Assembly: GCF_000003605.2 (NCBI RefSeq)
Contig: NW_003129865.1
Location: 11,812 to 48,709 of the forward strand
From: Saccoglossus kowalevskii
Lineage: Eukaryota > Hemichordata > Enteropneusta > Harrimaniidae
DNA: 36,898 bases
Direction of reading: 5' to 3'
Positions within the stretch are counted from its first letter, which is position 1. Each line of letters starts with the position of its first letter. The notes beneath the pieces are model-generated. The model was given only the letters and a program-made list of their open reading frames with translations, had not been told where the DNA came from and did not search any database. Positions 32,135 through 36,898 of this stretch are shown here, piece by piece. A program made the translations under genes and the position numbers.

Positions 32135-34829
32135 ATCATACCAGAGCACATGTGTACCGTGTTTCATCAAAATGTGCTGCTTGTATAGCCAGTTCTCGGT
32201 ATATGGGTTTAATTCAGGATTATCTGGTACTGGATATCAGGGGGCAGTCCTCCACTTGTTGGATTAAACTTCGCCTTCTACAAACCAATATATCATGGGA
32301 AAAAAACTCGGCCAATGATTGACTTGCACATGAATGGGAAGTGAAACCAGCTGAAAATCGTGAACACGTGGGTTTAGATTATTCTATTTTACCACGGGGG
32401 TGAAAAACAAATTATCACTTTAAGATTGATGCATGGTTACCATGTTGCTATAGCGGACAGTCGAAGACAACAATAACTTATAATATCATTATCATTATCA
32501 GTTAGAACAAATATATGAGGCAAGATGTGGGGGACATTTTTACCAAAATACAACTAAGAATATAATTCCAAGAACTGAAATTATCACTGAAATACCGTTC
32601 AAATTAGTTTCAAGAATTTCGTTTCAGTTTTATTGTTTGTTTCTTTTATGTTTCAAAGTTTCTATGGCTTCCTGATTTACGTTTTTATTGGTGGCCATGT
32701 ATTTGAATTCTGGTTGATTTTGTTTATTTTGTTCTAATAAATTATTGATTTATCGAAGACCAATATTTTCCTCGTTTTTTTTTCGAATCAGTGACAAGTT
32801 GATATATACATTGAGTTTTATAGAAGGGTCACGTTGGTCAAATGTATCACCCGTAAGCGTACTTGTGAACATTCTACCGGCACTGAACTCTGTAATATAT
32901 GTTTCTATACATGCTCACCGACACTGAGCTAGAAAGTACGAAATGTAATTTGTAACTATTTCCCCGTTGTATAAAGAATTAGGACAGACACACTTCAAAC
33001 TACATTACTACAATTATTAAATACAACTAATGAACACCGTTTATCGCTAGTTAACATAATGCATTTAAGAAATGTAGTATTTTTTGGAGCGTTCACTATA
33101 TTCACGATTGCAAGGATGCATTGGCGAACTTTGTGATAGTCAACCATGATGTAAAAAGTTCAATAAGCTTGCATGAACCAATTCGATTACGTTTTTTTTT
33201 ATTACATACTACGGAGAAATGGGAAATAATTCTGCATTATGATACTAAACTGTCGTGATATATGGGGTAAAACGAAATATTGATATCATTAACATTAGCA
33301 CTAAGATGCATATGAAAAGATATGAATGTAACAAACATGAAACGGGAGATATGGGTGTTACTAATATGCATACAAAAACAACTGTGAATGTTACCTAAAC
33401 ACTTGCCGTTACTCATATGCATGTGAAAACTAAACACAGGGCTAGGTGGTATTGGACCAGCTAAGAACGAATAGAATAATGACTGACAGCGATTATGTAA
33501 AAGTGTGTTCACCTTTCAGTGCTTCGCTACAAAAGTTTGTCACACCACGTCTGAACGTACGGTACATCCTTCATTTGCATATTCGTCACTCAAAGTTTAA
33601 AATGTCAACCATTGATTTGGTATTCGTTTTTTGTTACTGTTTTTTATATGGTGGATGAAATCGATGTCATGCATCGTGATTCATACAACCTGTTGTTCTT
33701 CAGACATTCGAAAACAACAATAGCGGTTATAAGAAATACTATTTGTACCGACTTTTTTAAAGGATTTTATAGACGTTTTATATTTTATTTATTATTTGGG
33801 CAACAGAAACTGCAAACTTTCAACACGACCACTGGAAACGTTAACAGAAAGACTTGTGTTCAAACCCTGAATTATATATGGGTTAACCACGGAATAAACC
33901 TCGACAATGTTAAAGCTATAACAACACCAGGTCAAAAGCACATATTTTAATGGTTTGAACATTCAGTTGCGAACACACTGAAAAACTAATTATATTGTCC
34001 CTATGGTGCGCCTATTCACGATAAGTCGCTTTTTCGTAGGAATGAGGATGAACATTTAGTCGTCCGTCCGTCGTAGATTATTTGATGTAACCTTGCCGCA
34101 AAAATATGCGGCATTGTGTCAAAACCATAACTAATTATTCTTCTATATGAGAAATTTCTTGTCTGTTTATATGGCATATCCAATTCTGGATTTACCTGAT
34201 AAGCGGGGGGGGGGTACCTGGTACAGGTTACAAGAAATAAAAAAGGCATTTTACGTTTTTACAGGAAATAAAATGAAAGTTGCGTTTACAGTAAAAACAA
34301 GTTTTTACAATTTACAGATAAAGAAAATTCGTAATTACATTTTACACGTTTATAATATATTTGATAATTTGTGTTTAGGAATCAAAATTGGAAATTGCGT
34401 ACAAATTCCGACATTTAATATGAAAAATACTATATATGCTTACAAAAAATGAGATTTTTGTACAAATTAATGACGAATAAAATACCTGATTACATTTTAC
34501 ACTTTGCGATTTTACGTTTTTTATTTATTTTAATTAAATTATTACGAAAATAAAAAAAACAATTGATTACAGCTTATAACTTGAACAATACACCTAGCTG
34601 ATCCTCTGATAATGTATGCACAATTAATAAGGCTTTGCAAGTACAGTGTCTAAATTGATCAATATGACGTCATATCCTGTCTATTATTGACCTTTGTACT
34701 ACTATCTCACAATGTAGTTCATATGAACTCCAGTTGAACACCTTTTCCATATTTGTTCGGTAATTTATTTGCGTAGTGATCTTTTAGCAGGTCAACCTTT
34801 ATGTCTGCATCGATAAACCGACGGTGCAT
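32135..34829. other. Intergenic spacer between CRAL-TRIO paralogues
   Basis: No gene was recognised. Spaced ATGCATAYGAAAA-like strings at about 33306, 33366 and 33417 suggest an old repeat of about 50-60 bp. A G10 run is at 34205-34214. At 34240-34530 is a very AT-rich stretch with recurring ATTACATTTTACAC strings. Open frames here (33446-34452) have low complexity and no motif. Confidence 0.4.
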
Positions 34830-34835
34830 TATAAG
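34830..34835 (+). promoter_or_regulatory. Possible TATA box
   Basis: TATAAG lies about 70 nt upstream of the start codon of the second CRAL-TRIO gene. Position is plausible; the match is imperfect. Confidence 0.25.
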
Positions 34836-34906
34836 GTTATCTATCTACCGACGCCACTATCTCGGAACTAGCTATTCCCATCTCATAACACGTTTAAAGA
34901 ACAAAG

Positions 34907-36746
34907 ATGGCGGAACCCCCTGTCTACGACTGCAAATTGAGCCCAAAGCTGCTGGAGAAAGCTAGAAAGGAGCTAAACGAGACTGCCGAGTCACGTGATG
35001 CAGGCATCAAGCGGCTCTGGGCAATGATTAGAGCCCGCCCAGACATCAGGTGCCCCACTGACGCCGTATTTATATTAGCCTTTCTACGAGCTCGCAAATT
35101 TGACGTCGAAAAAGCTTTTAAACTTTTGGAGAAATGGTGCAGCATGAGGGTAGATTTAGACGCTGTTTTTGAAAACTATCGACCATCTAGTATAAAGGAA
35201 ATGATTGAAGCCGGGTCCATGGTGTCATTGCCAACACGAGACAATGAAGGAAGGACTATCAATATTCATCGACCAGGTGAATGTCGTTTAAATTGTTCAC
35301 ACATATATGTAGTTATAAATGATGTAGGCATGGGTCTTAAACTGCACATGCAAACCAATATAATATCCAAGCATTAACAATTCTACAAAATTTACTCTCC
35401 ATATTGACGACTTGTTTTTGTTTTAGTCCATTGCCATTTTAGTCCCCCCCGGAATCTGTCGTGTGTGCGTCTGTCCGTATCCAGCAGTATTGCATATGAT
35501 TAAACCGATTGATTTCAAATTTCGCACATACATCAGACAGTATATGCCCGGACATATGAACATGCATTTTGTTTCATGGCCAAATTGCACCCATTTTAAG
35601 ATCCAAACTGCATCGACATCACATATTTTCAGCATTCCGAAATCGGATTTCGGTTGTGTGTGTCATCTTGTTTAAACGAATCATAGACCCTCTATGAACG
35701 AATGCAGTTCCACAGAGACATATCTCCTACATGCTTGGATCAATCGAGTTTAAACTTCACACATACATCGGCTGGAAGAGCTGCTTTCTTGTTATCAGTT
35801 ATATGCATATCCCGTGGCGATGTGTTAATTAAAATATGGTAAATGTTTGAACTGGTGAACCTTTGAAATAGTATTACATAATGTACTGTGCATTAGAAGT
35901 AACCCAATTTCACCTGCTTTCCAAAAAAATACACGACAATTCCACAGTTTAACTCTCTTCGGCGTCGGTCGATATTATGAATGTCTCCTCAATATCCATG
36001 CAATATTCTGCACCTATAACACAAACGGGGACTAAGTCATTGACAACAACTTTTTATAAATTATTTCAAGCGATGATAAACTTTCGACAGATGACAAACA
36101 AATATGATTTTTGTCTTTATTTTTTTTAGGTAAATGGGATCCTAAGAAGTTCACCATTTGGGAATATTTGAGATACGGTCTCTTGACGGGGGATTATTTA
36201 ATGTGGAATGAAGAGACGCAAATCAATGGTGTTGTGGAAATCATCGATATGGAGGGGTTTAATATAAACCACATGGCACAGATTGGACCTCGTTTTGCTA
36301 TGAGTGCAGCTTCAATGATGAGTGCGGTTAGCATGTCTTATATTCATCCGTCTTATATAATTATCACGGGGAAAATTCTTCTCCTCTGGGGTTCTCCGAC
36401 ACGTGTCAGGGGGAAATAACATGACATAATGGTGGAAAAAACATAAATTACAATTACATACATACAGTTATGAATCTAAATGAATAATTAATAAAATCGT
36501 GTAATTATAGATGTACTTTAATTTAAACCATTTGTTTTATTATACAACGATATAAAGACCACGGCTTGTGTCGTTACATATACCTCCACCATCATTTCGA
36601 ATATATTCAACTCAATAAACCTGCATTTATTTCAGGACTGCCTTCCCTTAAGAATGAAAAGTATGAATGTTATTAACGAGTCTGGCTTCTTTGACGCCAT
36701 ATTTGCCATGTTGAAACCATTCTTGAAAGATAAAATAAAGAAAAGG
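34907..36746 (+). CDS. CRAL-TRIO (Sec14-like) lipid-transfer protein, second paralogue, 3' end outside window
   Basis: Exons at 34907-35276, 36130-36326 and 36636-36746 encode 226 residues. A donor GTAAGT at 36747 shows that at least one more exon (about 79 codons in the paralogue) lies beyond the window. Exon sizes 370, 197 and 111 nt and phases 1, 0 and 0 match the gene at 28988. Exon 1 proteins are about 60% identical by eye. Motifs: TDAVFILAFLRARKF, then INGVVEIIDMEGFN in exon 2, and MNVINESGFFDAIFAMLKPF with DKIKKR in exon 3. The exon 2 donor (GTTAGC) is weaker than in the paralogue. The start is in an AAGATGG context. Expected role as for the family: cytosolic carriage of a hydrophobic ligand; ligand unknown. 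Confidence 0.9.
35430..35830 (+). repeat. Interspersed repeat in intron 1 with duplicated module
   Basis: This stretch starts with TTTTAGTCCC and contains GTGTGTGCGTCTGTCCGTAT. A module TTGATTTCAAATTTCGCACATACATC-like (35500-35543) recurs diverged at 35737-35775 (GAGTTTAAACTTCACACATA). This CTGTCCGT...TTCAAA...CACATACATC style is typical of dispersed noncoding repeats. It accounts for about half of the longer intron 1 in this paralogue. Confidence 0.45.
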
Positions 36747-36898
36747 GTAAGTAAATGTATACCTCTAACGTACATTCAATGAATCCATTTATTTTCATGC
36801 GCCCTATGATATTATTTTGATTTGATTGATTTATTTTGATTTAATTGTCAGTGACGGACGGGTGTTAAGCCACTATTTTGGTATTTGCCACTATTTTG

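Noticed and set aside
34147-34452. 101-residue AT-rich frame
   Set aside because: Lys/Asn/Ile/Tyr-rich composition, no motif, across very AT-rich DNA.

Overview
The window looks like nuclear DNA from an invertebrate animal, probably marine (lancelet, hemichordate, echinoderm or lophotrochozoan; the sequence alone does not decide). The reasons are GT-AG introns in the two lipid-transfer genes, a single-exon KLHL gene of metazoan type, Kozak-like starts, AT-rich intergenic DNA, microsatellites, and decayed LINE, hAT and MITE sequences. One assembly gap (357 N) lies at 15263-15619. I see no prokaryotic operon, CRISPR array, rRNA or tRNA.

Layout. 1-8034 is gene-poor, with a degenerate TCTCGGC repeat at the left edge, a 24-bp tandem repeat and a small TTAA-flanked MITE. 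8035-14500 is a graveyard of mobile elements: a decayed LINE reverse-transcriptase domain, two copies of an unnamed repeat, a 1.1-kb TTAA-flanked element joined to a truncated sister copy, a CCAAT/TATA promoter-like site with a tiny ATG exon, an antisense exon resembling the N-terminus of Crypton-type recombinase proteins, a hAT transposase tail, and the 3' part of a second LINE. 17171-18970 (minus) is an intact BTB-BACK-Kelch protein of 599 residues. 18971-28987 is mostly noncoding, with simple repeats, a third LINE tail, a 466-bp inverted-repeat element, a frameshifted RecQ-like helicase start and a 48-bp minisatellite.

28988-36746 holds two plus-strand tandem CRAL-TRIO (alpha-tocopherol-transfer-protein-like) genes. 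The first is complete in four exons (305 residues). The second has three exons in the window and runs off the right edge. Exon lengths and intron phases match exactly where comparable (370/373, 197 and 111 nt), so they are tandem duplicates. Their introns and spacer have since collected MITEs, including a 396-bp element with near-perfect terminal repeats and an exact 9-bp target duplication.

The three host genes (KLHL and two lipid-transfer genes) show no obvious pathway link. The least-described material is the mobile-element content: several non-autonomous families with readable boundaries, and the possible expressed exons at 11945 (plus) and 12575 (minus).
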